Shown piece by piece: positions 6,452 through 13,366 of a stretch of DNA of 13,366 nucleotides. The translations under genes and the position numbers were made by a program. Location of the stretch: positions 1 through 13,366 of the forward strand of contig JAIJJM010000022.1 of assembly GCA_022728415.1 (NCBI GenBank), given 5' to 3'. The stretch is from Collinsella sp. (GTDB taxonomy: Bacteria > Actinomycetota > Coriobacteriia > Coriobacteriales > Coriobacteriaceae). The notes beneath the pieces are model-generated. The model had not been told where the DNA came from, made no database searches, and saw only the letters and a program-made list of their open reading frames with translations. The stretch's first letter is position 1. Every line of letters starts with the position of its first letter.

Positions 6452-9400
6452 CTATGCACGCTTGCGCAGCATGAACAGTGCACCCGCGGCAGCGGCCAGC
6501 AGAGCGACAGCGCCAGCGATGGCGGCAACACTGGAACCGGTGTTGGCCACCGTGTTCTTGTTGCCGTTGCCGGTGGCACCGGGCTTGTTGGTGTTGCCGG
6601 GCTTCTGTTCTTCAGGGCCAGGGGCGACTGCGTTGGCCTTGACCGTGACGTTGAAGGTCGCGGTCACACCACGGTAGGAGACGGTAATCGCCTTCTTGCC
6701 TGCGGTGGTGGAGTCGAACGAGCCAATCGCAAGCTGCGGGTCGTCAAGAGCGACCGGCACTTCCTTGGTCTTGTCGCCACTCTGGTAGACGGCAGTCACC
6801 TTCAGACCGGCGGTATCGAGCTTGTCGCCGATGGCGTACTCGGTCTTCGTGGGTCCGATCACCTTGAGCGAAGCCAAAGTGAAGGCGTTGAAGGTCACCG
6901 TGTAGGTCTTCGTCTCAGACTCGTCGGCTGAGGTCACCGTAATGGCGGCCTTGCCGCCAAGCTGGCCGTTCTCAACCGCGTCGCCAGTCACCTTGACGGC
7001 GGCGGCATTGTCGGTGGCGAAGGCCTGCAGCACCGGGTTTGCCTCGGCGTCGACCGGCAGATCAACCGTGTAGTCGGTCTTGGCCGGGTCGAAGCCTTCA
7101 ACGGTTTCGCCGTCAAGACGCAGGTCGCCCAGCGTGGCATCGGATGCTGGCTGCGGGGTGAGTACCGTGCTGTCTTGTGCGAACACCTGGATCTCAGCCA
7201 CGTTGATGTACACCTTGGTGTCCTGCAATGTGTTAGTCAGGCGGATGGCCTTGGCCTTTACCGGGGTGCCGAGCACGAAGTCAACGGTCGGGGTGTCGGC
7301 GGCGGTGATGCCGTCGGAGCCAGAGCCGGCATCGCCGGCCTGTATCTTCCAGCCATCCTTGGTACCGACTCCATGCCATTCGCCAGCCTCATCCTGGTAT
7401 TCCAGCGTCTGGCTCTTCGGCCAAGACGCACGACCATCGTAGTAGAAGAAGGTCTTCACTTCGGTGATGGTCTGAGCTTCGTCGAAGGTGAACGTGGCGA
7501 CCGGGTCCACCGTCGAGGCGGTGGAAGCCCAAGTGGACCAACCCTTTGACGTAGTGTCACCATCGATGGCCTTGGAAGCGGAGGCACCCTCCTGGAAGTT
7601 CACCGAGAAGTTCGTGCCAGAGGCCGCGGCGATGTTCTTCGCAGCACCCTGAACCGGCGTCACGAATGCCTGAATTTCGGTGGCGTTCATGTAGTCGTTG
7701 TTCACGGTGTTCACAATGCGCACCTTCGTGGCATTCACTGTGCCCTTATCGGCCTTGAACGTCACCGTCTGGCCTGCGGCAGGCTTAACATCGCTACCGA
7801 ATTGCATCCACGTCTCGCCATCAGTGGTGTACTCGGCCTTGGCGGAAGCCGGAGCCTTGTCACCATACGTAATGGTCACGCTGCTAAGCTCACACTCAGA
7901 GCCGAAGTCAATCGTGGCGGTCGGGCTGGCGGAATAGTCACCAGCAGAGTTCCACGTCACCCAGGCTTCAGCTGACGTGTCACCATCGGTGAGCTTCTTC
8001 CACTGATCGCCCTTGCTGTATTCCGTCTGCTGGTTGGTCACGGTCAGGCTGGAAGCAGTGTCGGCCACATTCTCAGGCGTGGCGGCGGTGACATAGATCG
8101 CGCCCTTCAGCGCAATCGTGGTCGCGTCGTCCAGCTGGTAAGTACCGGTCACGGCAATGTTGTCGCCAGCCTTGGCATCGGCGAGCTTGGTATCAAGCCC
8201 ATCGAAGTTCCACGTAACCTTAGCCGCATCGCCCTCGAATGCAGGCGATGCCTTGACGTGCAGATACACCGGCGCAGCCTCAAGCGCGGCCTTCGCCTCG
8301 CTCGCACTGGTGCCGGCCAGCACTGTAGCCGATACCGGATCGGAAACGGTGAGCGCGCCAACGTAGACCGTAGCGGCGACATTGAACTCGTTGCCGTACA
8401 CATCGGTGGCGGTAGCGGTGGCTTCGTAGGTGCCTTCCTTGGCCACATCGACCTTGGAAGTATCCCAGTTGGCAACCGTGGCCTTGCCTTCGCCCCAGGT
8501 GTAGTAGAGCGTGACTTCGGTCGGCAGCGCGGCCTTCTCGTTAACGGCGGTCTGCACGTTCACGGTCTTCTGGCTGGTCGGCGTTACATTGCGTAGAGTC
8601 CATGTCTGGTTGGCGGACGGCGAAGTGCCGCTCGGTGACTGCCACAAGCCAACCTTCGTGCCGACTGTGGTACCAGAGTTATCCACATCGAGGTTCGTCT
8701 TAGTCGCGGCATTGAGCAGCTGGTAGGTCGAACCATCGGAAGTGTTGAGAATCCACTTGGCAGCCGGGTCGGACTTAGCGGCCTCAACCGTTTCGTTGGA
8801 AAGCGCGTTCGTGCCATCCTTGGACACCAGCACCTTGCCTTCGGCGTTAGTAATCACATAAGCCTTCAGGTCAGGGCGCTCGGAGTCGGCGGGCTGCTCG
8901 ATCTGGGTAAAGGTCCAAGTCTGCTTCTTGGCGTTCTCGGCATCGGAAGCGACGTTGGCCAGGGACAGCGCGGAATCACCAGAAGTGGTATCAGCCACGG
9001 CCTTGCCGGACTGCTTACCAACGAGCTGGTAAGTGTCGCCGGTCTCGACGGCAGCATCCTTAGCGTAGCCGGTCACGCCAGTGAGCTGGATGGAGGCGAT
9101 AGAACGGGCGGGCACAGTGACCGTAGCGGTCTTGGCAGCCTTGTCAATCATCACAGAGCCTTCAGCTTGCTTGACGTTGCTGGTCTTGGCGAAGACTTCC
9201 GGAGTGGCGGAATCGACACCCGCGTTCTTGTCTTCGGCAGAGGTTTCGGTGGTCAGGTAGAGCTCACCGTAAGCGTTGTCGGCAATCTCGCCGTACTTCG
9301 ACAGGTCGATGACGAAGGTCTGGTCAGAGGTGCCGGAGTTGCGGTGGATGACGGTCTGCGTCTTGCCATCGTCGGAGGTGGCAGTCATGTTGTTGTCTTC

Positions 9401-10993
9401 ATCGTTGTTGGCGATGACCTTGTCGCCCGCGTGGATGAAGTGGGTGATGGCCTTGACGCCGTTGTACTTGGCGTTTGCAATAACCGTGCACGGTTCAAGT
9501 CCATCGGTGGTACCGCCGTTGTTGTTCACGCGGCGCTCGGAGTAGAGCTTGCCGTCCATGCCAGCCACGGTGCAGTCGAAGTCGATGAGCACGGTGCCCC
9601 AGTTGGTGTTCTCACCGGCCGGATTCACATTCGAGCCCATCTGCATGTTGTAGAGGTCCTCGACCACCTGCCAGAAGGTGAAGTCCTTGGACTGCAGGCG
9701 GGTGACGTTGGAGCTGATCTTGCTCATCATGCCCAGCGCGTTGTCGAAACCGTACGGGTTGTAGGAGCCAGACTGCCAGGAGCCGTCCACCTCGCTCATC
9801 GACAGCTTCTTGCCGTCTGCCTGAGCGATATCGCGCGACTGCATCTGGTTGCTGTCGGAGTAGGCGTGAACGTTGTACTGGCCGATAAGGTCCTTGATCG
9901 CCTGCGGGTACTGGTTGTACGACTTGACGAAGTCGGCGGAGTTCGTGGCATCGGTGGCTGCGATGATGGTGTCATCATTGTCCTTGAGCGCCTCAGCGAG
10001 TGCGGTAATCGTCTGCTGCTGCTGGGCGTTGCTGACATGCATACCCTCCTGCGGCTTCTTCAGCGCGTTGGAGTATGGGGTGACGGACTTATCTTTGTCG
10101 GAGTAGTACTTATCCCAGTAGTTGTTAATGAGCTTGGTGTTGTCATCGCTCTCATCGGTGTACTTCGAAGCCATGTCGCCCGGAGTGCCCCAGTAACTGG
10201 TCTCGGACTCGTTGAACGGCTCGACCGTGTCAACGTTTGCGCCAAGGCTTTCGAGGTGCTCGACGTTCTTGGCCATGTACTGAGCGAATTTCTCAGGGTT
10301 TGCAAGATTATTGCTACCGGAGTTGCGTCCACCAGTGGCGTAACCGCTGTTGGTCAGGAACCACGGAGCGGAGTTGGCGAAGGCCTCTACGTCGGTGATG
10401 TCAGGGTTATCGCCGGTGGCACCGCGCTCAATCCACCAGTCTTGGGCGGCGGACTTGGAGAAGTCATACTGGTTGTCGTCAGTCGGGTCGAATGCCGCAG
10501 CCAGCTTGTCTTTGTCGGCCTGCTTGGTGGTTACGCCATTGCCATACGTGCCGGAGCCGGTGGCGTCATCTTTCCACGTGCCAGGCACGGCAGCGCCTTG
10601 GCGCATGAATGGGTAGCCGTAGGCAACATCGGAGGCATTGCCGCCGCCCACGTTGTAGCGGGCCATGTTCAGGTCCAGTCCTTCATCACCGAAGATGGAC
10701 TGGTAGAACTGTTCGCGCAGCTGTTTGCCGTATTCCACAGCCTTAGCCTTGGAAGCGTCATCGCCGAGATTGGTGGTGATGGCCGATTCCTCGCCGAGGC
10801 TGCCGGTGGCGTTGGCGAACCAAGCCAGCGAGGTGCCCCAGCCATCGAAACTGTTGGCATACCACGGGTTCGGGGTCACGGTAATGGCATCGTTATCAGC
10901 CGCATACGCAGTGCCGGCAACCGCAAACGCCCCTCCTCCCACTAGTGTTGCCGCCGCAACCATTGCAGCAAGCGATTTGCTCAGTACCTTCAT
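6452..10993 (-). CDS. Cell-surface GH30 exo-beta-1,6-galactobiohydrolase
   Basis: The protein has 1513 residues. The start at 10993 (MKVLSKSLAAMVAAATLVGG) gives a signal peptide ending near AYA|A (31), and AAGGAG lies four bases upstream. The longer frame to 11170 runs through the promoter and operator and is rejected. The GH30 catalytic region is about 34-640: SFDGWGTSLAWFA, MARYNVGGGN, VEPFNESETSYWGTPG (acid/base Glu262), NVHAYSD and LSMSEVDGSWQSG (nucleophile Glu401), in the pattern of subfamily 5. Next come a ricin-B/CBM13-like module (652-803), two Ig-like modules (806-880, 881-970), two F5/8-type C modules (980-1112, 1115-1272), a cadherin-like module (1284-1369), a Big_3 module (1372-1455), a Pro/Asn/Lys spacer, VANTG, one TM helix and RKRA. 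The expected product is beta-1,6-galactobiose, released from arabinogalactan side chains. A GH30 beta-xylanase or glucosylceramidase role is less likely given the GH43_24 neighbour. Confidence 0.87.
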   Translation of the reverse strand: MKVLSKSLAAMVAAATLVGGGAFAVAGTAYAADNDAITVTPNPWYANSFDGWGTSLAWFANATGSLGEESAITTNLGDDASKAKAVEYGKQLREQFYQSIFGDEGLDLNMARYNVGGGNASDVAYGYPFMRQGAAVPGTWKDDATGSGTYGNGVTTKQADKDKLAAAFDPTDDNQYDFSKSAAQDWWIERGATGDNPDITDVEAFANSAPWFLTNSGYATGGRNSGSNNLANPEKFAQYMAKNVEHLESLGANVDTVEPFNESETSYWGTPGDMASKYTDESDDNTKLINNYWDKYYSDKDKSVTPYSNALKKPQEGMHVSNAQQQQTITALAEALKDNDDTIIAATDATNSADFVKSYNQYPQAIKDLIGQYNVHAYSDSNQMQSRDIAQADGKKLSMSEVDGSWQSGSYNPYGFDNALGMMSKISSNVTRLQSKDFTFWQVVEDLYNMQMGSNVNPAGENTNWGTVLIDFDCTVAGMDGKLYSERRVNNNGGTTDGLEPCTVIANAKYNGVKAITHFIHAGDKVIANNDEDNNMTATSDDGKTQTVIHRNSGTSDQTFVIDLSKYGEIADNAYGELYLTTETSAEDKNAGVDSATPEVFAKTSNVKQAEGSVMIDKAAKTATVTVPARSIASIQLTGVTGYAKDAAVETGDTYQLVGKQSGKAVADTTSGDSALSLANVASDAENAKKQTWTFTQIEQPADSERPDLKAYVITNAEGKVLVSKDGTNALSNETVEAAKSDPAAKWILNTSDGSTYQLLNAATKTNLDVDNSGTTVGTKVGLWQSPSGTSPSANQTWTLRNVTPTSQKTVNVQTAVNEKAALPTEVTLYYTWGEGKATVANWDTSKVDVAKEGTYEATATATDVYGNEFNVAATVYVGALTVSDPVSATVLAGTSASEAKAALEAAPVYLHVKASPAFEGDAAKVTWNFDGLDTKLADAKAGDNIAVTGTYQLDDATTIALKGAIYVTAATPENVADTASSLTVTNQQTEYSKGDQWKKLTDGDTSAEAWVTWNSAGDYSASPTATIDFGSECELSSVTITYGDKAPASAKAEYTTDGETWMQFGSDVKPAAGQTVTFKADKGTVNATKVRIVNTVNNDYMNATEIQAFVTPVQGAAKNIAAASGTNFSVNFQEGASASKAIDGDTTSKGWSTWASTASTVDPVATFTFDEAQTITEVKTFFYYDGRASWPKSQTLEYQDEAGEWHGVGTKDGWKIQAGDAGSGSDGITAADTPTVDFVLGTPVKAKAIRLTNTLQDTKVYINVAEIQVFAQDSTVLTPQPASDATLGDLRLDGETVEGFDPAKTDYTVDLPVDAEANPVLQAFATDNAAAVKVTGDAVENGQLGGKAAITVTSADESETKTYTVTFNAFTLASLKVIGPTKTEYAIGDKLDTAGLKVTAVYQSGDKTKEVPVALDDPQLAIGSFDSTTAGKKAITVSYRGVTATFNVTVKANAVAPGPEEQKPGNTNKPGATGNGNKNTVANTGSSVAAIAGAVALLAAAAGALFMLRKRA

Positions 10994-11109
10994 TGGTCTC
11001 CTTAGTGTTCCTGCTATCCGCCTTATACCGGAGAAATCGGCCTTTGCTTCACTGCGCCGGCCTCTTTGCCTGATACATGACCTACGTCGACTCCTTCTTT
11101 CGGCGCAGC

Positions 11110-11133
11110 CAAAATGTTTACGCAAACATTTTG
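11110..11133. promoter_or_regulatory. LacI-family-type operator at the GH30 promoter
   Basis: CAAAATGTTT (11110-11119) and AAACATTTTG (11124-11133) are exact reverse complements around ACGC. The core TGTTTACGCAAACA with a central CG is the shape of sites bound by LacI-family sugar regulators. It begins about three bases past the expected start of GH30 transcription, where a bound repressor would block the polymerase. The cognate regulator is not in the window. Confidence 0.7.
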
Positions 11134-11142
11134 ATATGAGCG

Positions 11143-11170
11143 ATTTTATCACAAAACCGTCACCCAGCAA
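11143..11170 (-). promoter_or_regulatory. GH30 promoter
   Basis: On the minus strand TTGCTG (11165-11170) and TAAAAT (11143-11148) are 16 bases apart, giving a start site near 11136 and a 5' leader of about 143 bases. The LacI-type palindrome follows at once. No other candidate between 10994 and 11296 fits as well. The rest of that intergenic stretch shows only short, weak hairpins. Confidence 0.55.
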
Positions 11171-11296
11171 ACAACTTCAGAGACCACAAACGACGCACAA
11201 AGTCATGAGCCATTCGAATTGCGCTGGCCCAATCGCTACGAATCATATTTGCCGTAGCCCTTAAGTGAATCCCACTGCATCGAGATATCGCGCCCG

Positions 11297-12793
11297 CTAT
11301 CCCTTCCGATAACGCCGACCACGCGTGTTGCCTTCAGCAATCAGCTTTCCTTGCGCAACTAAACCGTTTAGGAATTTGCGGACTGTTCTGTTATCGAGCT
11401 CTGTTATCTTGGCGAGTTCAGGTACAGTCACATAGTCAACCTCTGTCAAGCGTCGATTCATCGCCGACAGCATCGCTGCCCGCGAATCAATTTCACCCGA
11501 TGCGGTTGCATCTGCTTTCTTACCATCCACACGTTCCCCGCCAATGAGCCTCGCACCCTCTTCGGCATCTTTCTCAACTACAGATCTCACGCTAGCAAAA
11601 CCAGAACCATCCACGGTCTTCAGCGCAGGAACAATAGGAATCGTCGCCTCGAATATGTCACCATCGCGGAACTCAGGCTCTCGCTCAGTATATTGCCGGG
11701 ACGCTCTTATCAGATTCCGCAGTCCGCTACCCAGCTGCTCGGCTATGCCGGTCTGCACAAACACATTAGCGATAATCGGATTCTTTGGCATTGGCGTGAA
11801 CTCGCCCAGCTTCATTCGACCTTCAAAGAATGAGCGCGAAGCATTAACCGTCCGGATGGATTCATTATCAATGGTGACACGCGCCACCACCGGACTGGAA
11901 TACTCCCGATGCATGAGGCTGTTTGCCACCAATTCACGGGCGATCATCGTGCGCGGGCTCACTCGCTTATCGCCCTTTAACACAAAGCGGTCAGGCAGAT
12001 TCCGCTCAGTAAATTCACGGAGTTGCTCGTACGAATCGAACAAGTTGGCCCGCACCATAAGTCGGTCATCGTATCGGTCAATATTGTCTCGCCGAACCAC
12101 GGCATCAGTAATATACGCTGGGCAAACCGAGGAAATGACTTCATCCTTGCCCAAGAGCAGCACTGCAGCAAGATTAAAGCCCTCTTCGCCGGTCGTGTAA
12201 TCACGATCGTATAGCTTGGCGCTGCGGAACAGTTCTTCGTCAGACATAGTTCCCCAAGGGTGCCCAGCTCGCTGAGCGACCGCCAGCTGCCGCATTCGCG
12301 CAATCAGCTCAGGACGCAAATCAAACGGAGTCACGTAACGGAAAATTCGCCGTTCGGAATAGTAGTTCTGCTTGCGAATATACATTTGACTAATCTGGAT
12401 ATCGCTTTCGATGTGTGTATCCACATCAGCAATGCGATCAAACACTGCGCCCTTGAACCGCACAACCGAAGAACTCGGAGCTACCCAAATACGAACAATA
12501 ATCCGTTCGTCGTACTCGATATGTTCCGTTTCCACCATTGGAGCCGGTTCGAACATCTTACGATTAGACACTACGCTGACAACGTTGCGCTCTATCTCAC
12601 TAACGCGCTTAGAATCGACGCCGAGCACTTGACCGTCATCGTCAACGCCAAGATAAATGCTGCCACCAGAACGATTGGCGAATGAGCATACAGTCTCAAA
12701 AGTATCCGTATGAGGCAATTCGCTGCAGCGCTTGAACTCGACCATAGATGATTCACCGGCCTGCAGCACTTGCATAAGTTCATCCTGCGTCAT
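11297..12793 (-). CDS. AlbA_2 (Schlafen/RecG-C-like) ATP-binding regulator with winged helix
   Basis: With the start at 12793 (MTQDELMQVL) the protein has 498 residues. GAAGGG lies nine bases upstream; an ATG at 12823 adds ten residues but has no ribosome site and sits inside a repeat unit. Residues 13-130 are the AlbA_2 domain: ESSMVEFKR, then FETVCSFANRSGGSIYLGVD and DGQVLGVD. Residues about 270-390 match the GHKL-type HATPase_c_4 module of these proteins: ARELVANSLMHREYS (N-box-like, Glu287/Asn291) and IANVFVQTGIAEQLGSGLRN (G-box-like). A polar linker leads to a C-terminal winged helix (436-498: YVTVPELAKITELDNRTVRK). Such proteins are usually annotated as transcriptional regulators or 'RNA-binding/helicase-like'; some relatives act in phage defence. 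No helicase motifs are visible. The repeat array upstream suggests autoregulation. No partner gene is adjacent. Confidence 0.82.
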   Translation of the reverse strand: MTQDELMQVLQAGESSMVEFKRCSELPHTDTFETVCSFANRSGGSIYLGVDDDGQVLGVDSKRVSEIERNVVSVVSNRKMFEPAPMVETEHIEYDERIIVRIWVAPSSSVVRFKGAVFDRIADVDTHIESDIQISQMYIRKQNYYSERRIFRYVTPFDLRPELIARMRQLAVAQRAGHPWGTMSDEELFRSAKLYDRDYTTGEEGFNLAAVLLLGKDEVISSVCPAYITDAVVRRDNIDRYDDRLMVRANLFDSYEQLREFTERNLPDRFVLKGDKRVSPRTMIARELVANSLMHREYSSPVVARVTIDNESIRTVNASRSFFEGRMKLGEFTPMPKNPIIANVFVQTGIAEQLGSGLRNLIRASRQYTEREPEFRDGDIFEATIPIVPALKTVDGSGFASVRSVVEKDAEEGARLIGGERVDGKKADATASGEIDSRAAMLSAMNRRLTEVDYVTVPELAKITELDNRTVRKFLNGLVAQGKLIAEGNTRGRRYRKG

Positions 12794-12817
12794 CGCATTC
12801 CGCCCTTCATAGCGATA

Positions 12818-13008
12818 ATTCATACATTAGGACATGGCACTTATCGTATTTTAGCATCTAATTAGTACATTAGGACATTGTTTTATGTCCTAATGTACTA
12901 ATTAGGCGGCTAATTGTACTAATAATTGCACACTGATGTACTAATCCGATGATCGAATGCACTAATTGTCCGCGCAAATGCACTAATCGGATGACCGAAT
13001 GTATCAAT
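12818..13008. repeat. Helically phased array of ~11 operator-like 10-mers (ATGTACTAAT type)
   Basis: Plus-oriented copies start at 12885 (ATGTCCTAAT), 12893 (ATGTACTAAT), 12914 (TTGTACTAAT), 12936 (ATGTACTAAT), 12957 and 12978 (ATGCACTAAT) and 12999 (ATGTATCAAT). Minus-oriented copies lie at 12869-12878 and 12861-12870, with another exact copy at 12826-12835 and a degenerate one at 12818-12827. The six copies from 12893 are spaced 21, 22, 21, 21 and 21 bp, i.e. two helical turns. The two minus-strand pairs are 43 bp apart. The central four copies form a perfect palindrome with 21-bp arms (12858-12878 and 12885-12905) around TGTTTT. The array covers the promoter of the AlbA_2 gene. It fills the otherwise empty stretch left of 13009. 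Confidence 0.85.
12848..12856 (-). promoter_or_regulatory. Extended -10 promoter of the AlbA_2 gene
   Basis: On the minus strand TGCTAAAAT forms an extended -10 (hexamer at 12848-12853). The -35 region falls inside the large palindrome and does not resemble TTGACA. Transcription would start near 12841, with a further repeat copy at 12826-12835 just past the start. The layout fits repression or control by a protein bound to the array. Confidence 0.5.
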
Positions 13009-13132
13009 GAGACCTATAGGCAGCCGATTGGCTGACGATCAGCCCAGTCATTGGCTATCGGCCGCTAACCAGTCAGCCGCCAACAGCCAACAGCCACCCA
13101 ACTAATAGCCGCCAGCCAATCAGCCCGTCCAA
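13009..13132. other. Intergenic low-complexity stretch with CAGCC/GGCTG words
   Basis: The stretch between the array and the permease stop is full of CAGCC, CCAAC and GCCAAT words and their complements. GGCTGACGATCAGCC near 13030-13044 forms a 5-bp stem, and CAGCCGATTGGCTG overlaps it. These could form a weak 3' end for the permease mRNA, but no U-run follows. No gene is visible. Confidence 0.35.
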
Positions 13133-13366
13133 TCACTCCTTGTGTTCCAGTGCGGCCTTCAAATCGCGGCTACGGTAGCGTTCGCGCAGTATAGAGAATC
13201 CACCGAAGCCCACAAGCCACACCAGGCCGGCAATCGCGGAATTGCGCGTATCGTCCGCAAGGAACAACGTCAGGTAGATGAACACGAAGAACACGATTGC
13301 CACCGTATTGAGCACCTTCCACGCGGGCATGACGAACCCGTCCGCGATGAAATCGGCGGAACGGCG
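13133..13366 (-). CDS. Amino acid permease (APC superfamily), C-terminus only
   Basis: The frame is open to the window edge, so the internal ATG at 13330 is probably not a start. The visible 77 residues end ...RYRSRDLKAALEHKE. They hold two hydrophobic helices (VLNTVAIVFFVFIYLTLFL and SAIAGLVWLVGFGGFSIL) joined by ADDTRN. The MPAWKVLN...FLADDTR pattern resembles the last two transmembrane segments of AroP/GabP/LysP-type amino acid transporters. The last helix is followed by a short charged cytoplasmic tail. The substrate cannot be told. The gene has no visible link to the galactan enzymes. Other 12-TM carriers remain possible from so short a fragment. Confidence 0.6.
   Translation of the reverse strand, partial: RRSADFIADGFVMPAWKVLNTVAIVFFVFIYLTLFLADDTRNSAIAGLVWLVGFGGFSILRERYRSRDLKAALEHKE

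Noticed and set aside
9167..10945. 592-codon plus-strand open frame opposite the GH30 gene
   Set aside because: It is a shadow of the strongly biased GH30 reading frame. Its translation is low-complexity V/G/R-rich and shows no domain, while the minus strand encodes a clear GH30 enzyme.
10994..11170. 59-residue N-terminal extension of the GH30 frame
   Set aside because: It would run through the -10 box and the LacI-type operator and lacks a signal sequence. The ATG at 10993 has AAGGAG and a signal peptide.
12818..13008. The phased repeats as a CRISPR array
   Set aside because: Repeats are only 10 bp, spacers about 11 bp, copies occur in both orientations, and there are no cas genes.

Overview
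The window looks like an accessory carbohydrate-use region of a Bifidobacterium, most likely of the B. longum group. The evidence is the moderately high G+C content, two very large secreted glycosidases with strings of Ig-like and discoidin-type modules and a C-terminal membrane anchor, and the close match of that pair to the type II arabinogalactan enzymes known from B. longum. The species is inferred from gene content only.

Layout from left to right. Positions 1-1063 (minus strand) hold the N-terminus of an ABC exporter subunit, with a MarR-family regulator just upstream. The two promoter regions share a nearly identical motif that is a good candidate for the MarR operator. Positions 1064-2402 are a small island of atypical content: folded DNA/RNA structure, a C-terminally truncated DinD-family gene on the plus strand, a 47-residue Cys/His peptide, and two long hairpins that separate this island from the next operon.

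Positions 2403-11170 (minus strand) hold the core: a GH30 enzyme (probable exo-beta-1,6-galactobiohydrolase) followed by a GH43 subfamily 24 enzyme (probable exo-beta-1,3-galactanase). Both have a signal peptide, carbohydrate-binding and Ig-like modules, a Pro/Asn/Lys-rich spacer and a C-terminal transmembrane anchor. Together they would take apart the beta-1,3 backbone and beta-1,6 side chains of plant arabinogalactan at the cell surface. A LacI-type palindrome sits at the GH30 promoter and a nested dyad at the GH43 promoter. No matching regulator or sugar transporter lies in the window.

Positions 11297-12793 (minus strand) encode an AlbA_2/RecG-C-like ATP-binding regulator with a C-terminal winged helix. 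Its upstream region is the most striking part of the window: about eleven copies of a 10-bp word related to ATGTACTAAT. They include a perfect 21-bp-arm palindrome and a run of six copies spaced 21-22 bp apart, so all lie on one face of the helix. The right edge holds the C-terminus of an amino acid permease on the minus strand. All functions are read from sequence motifs by eye; no database search was possible.
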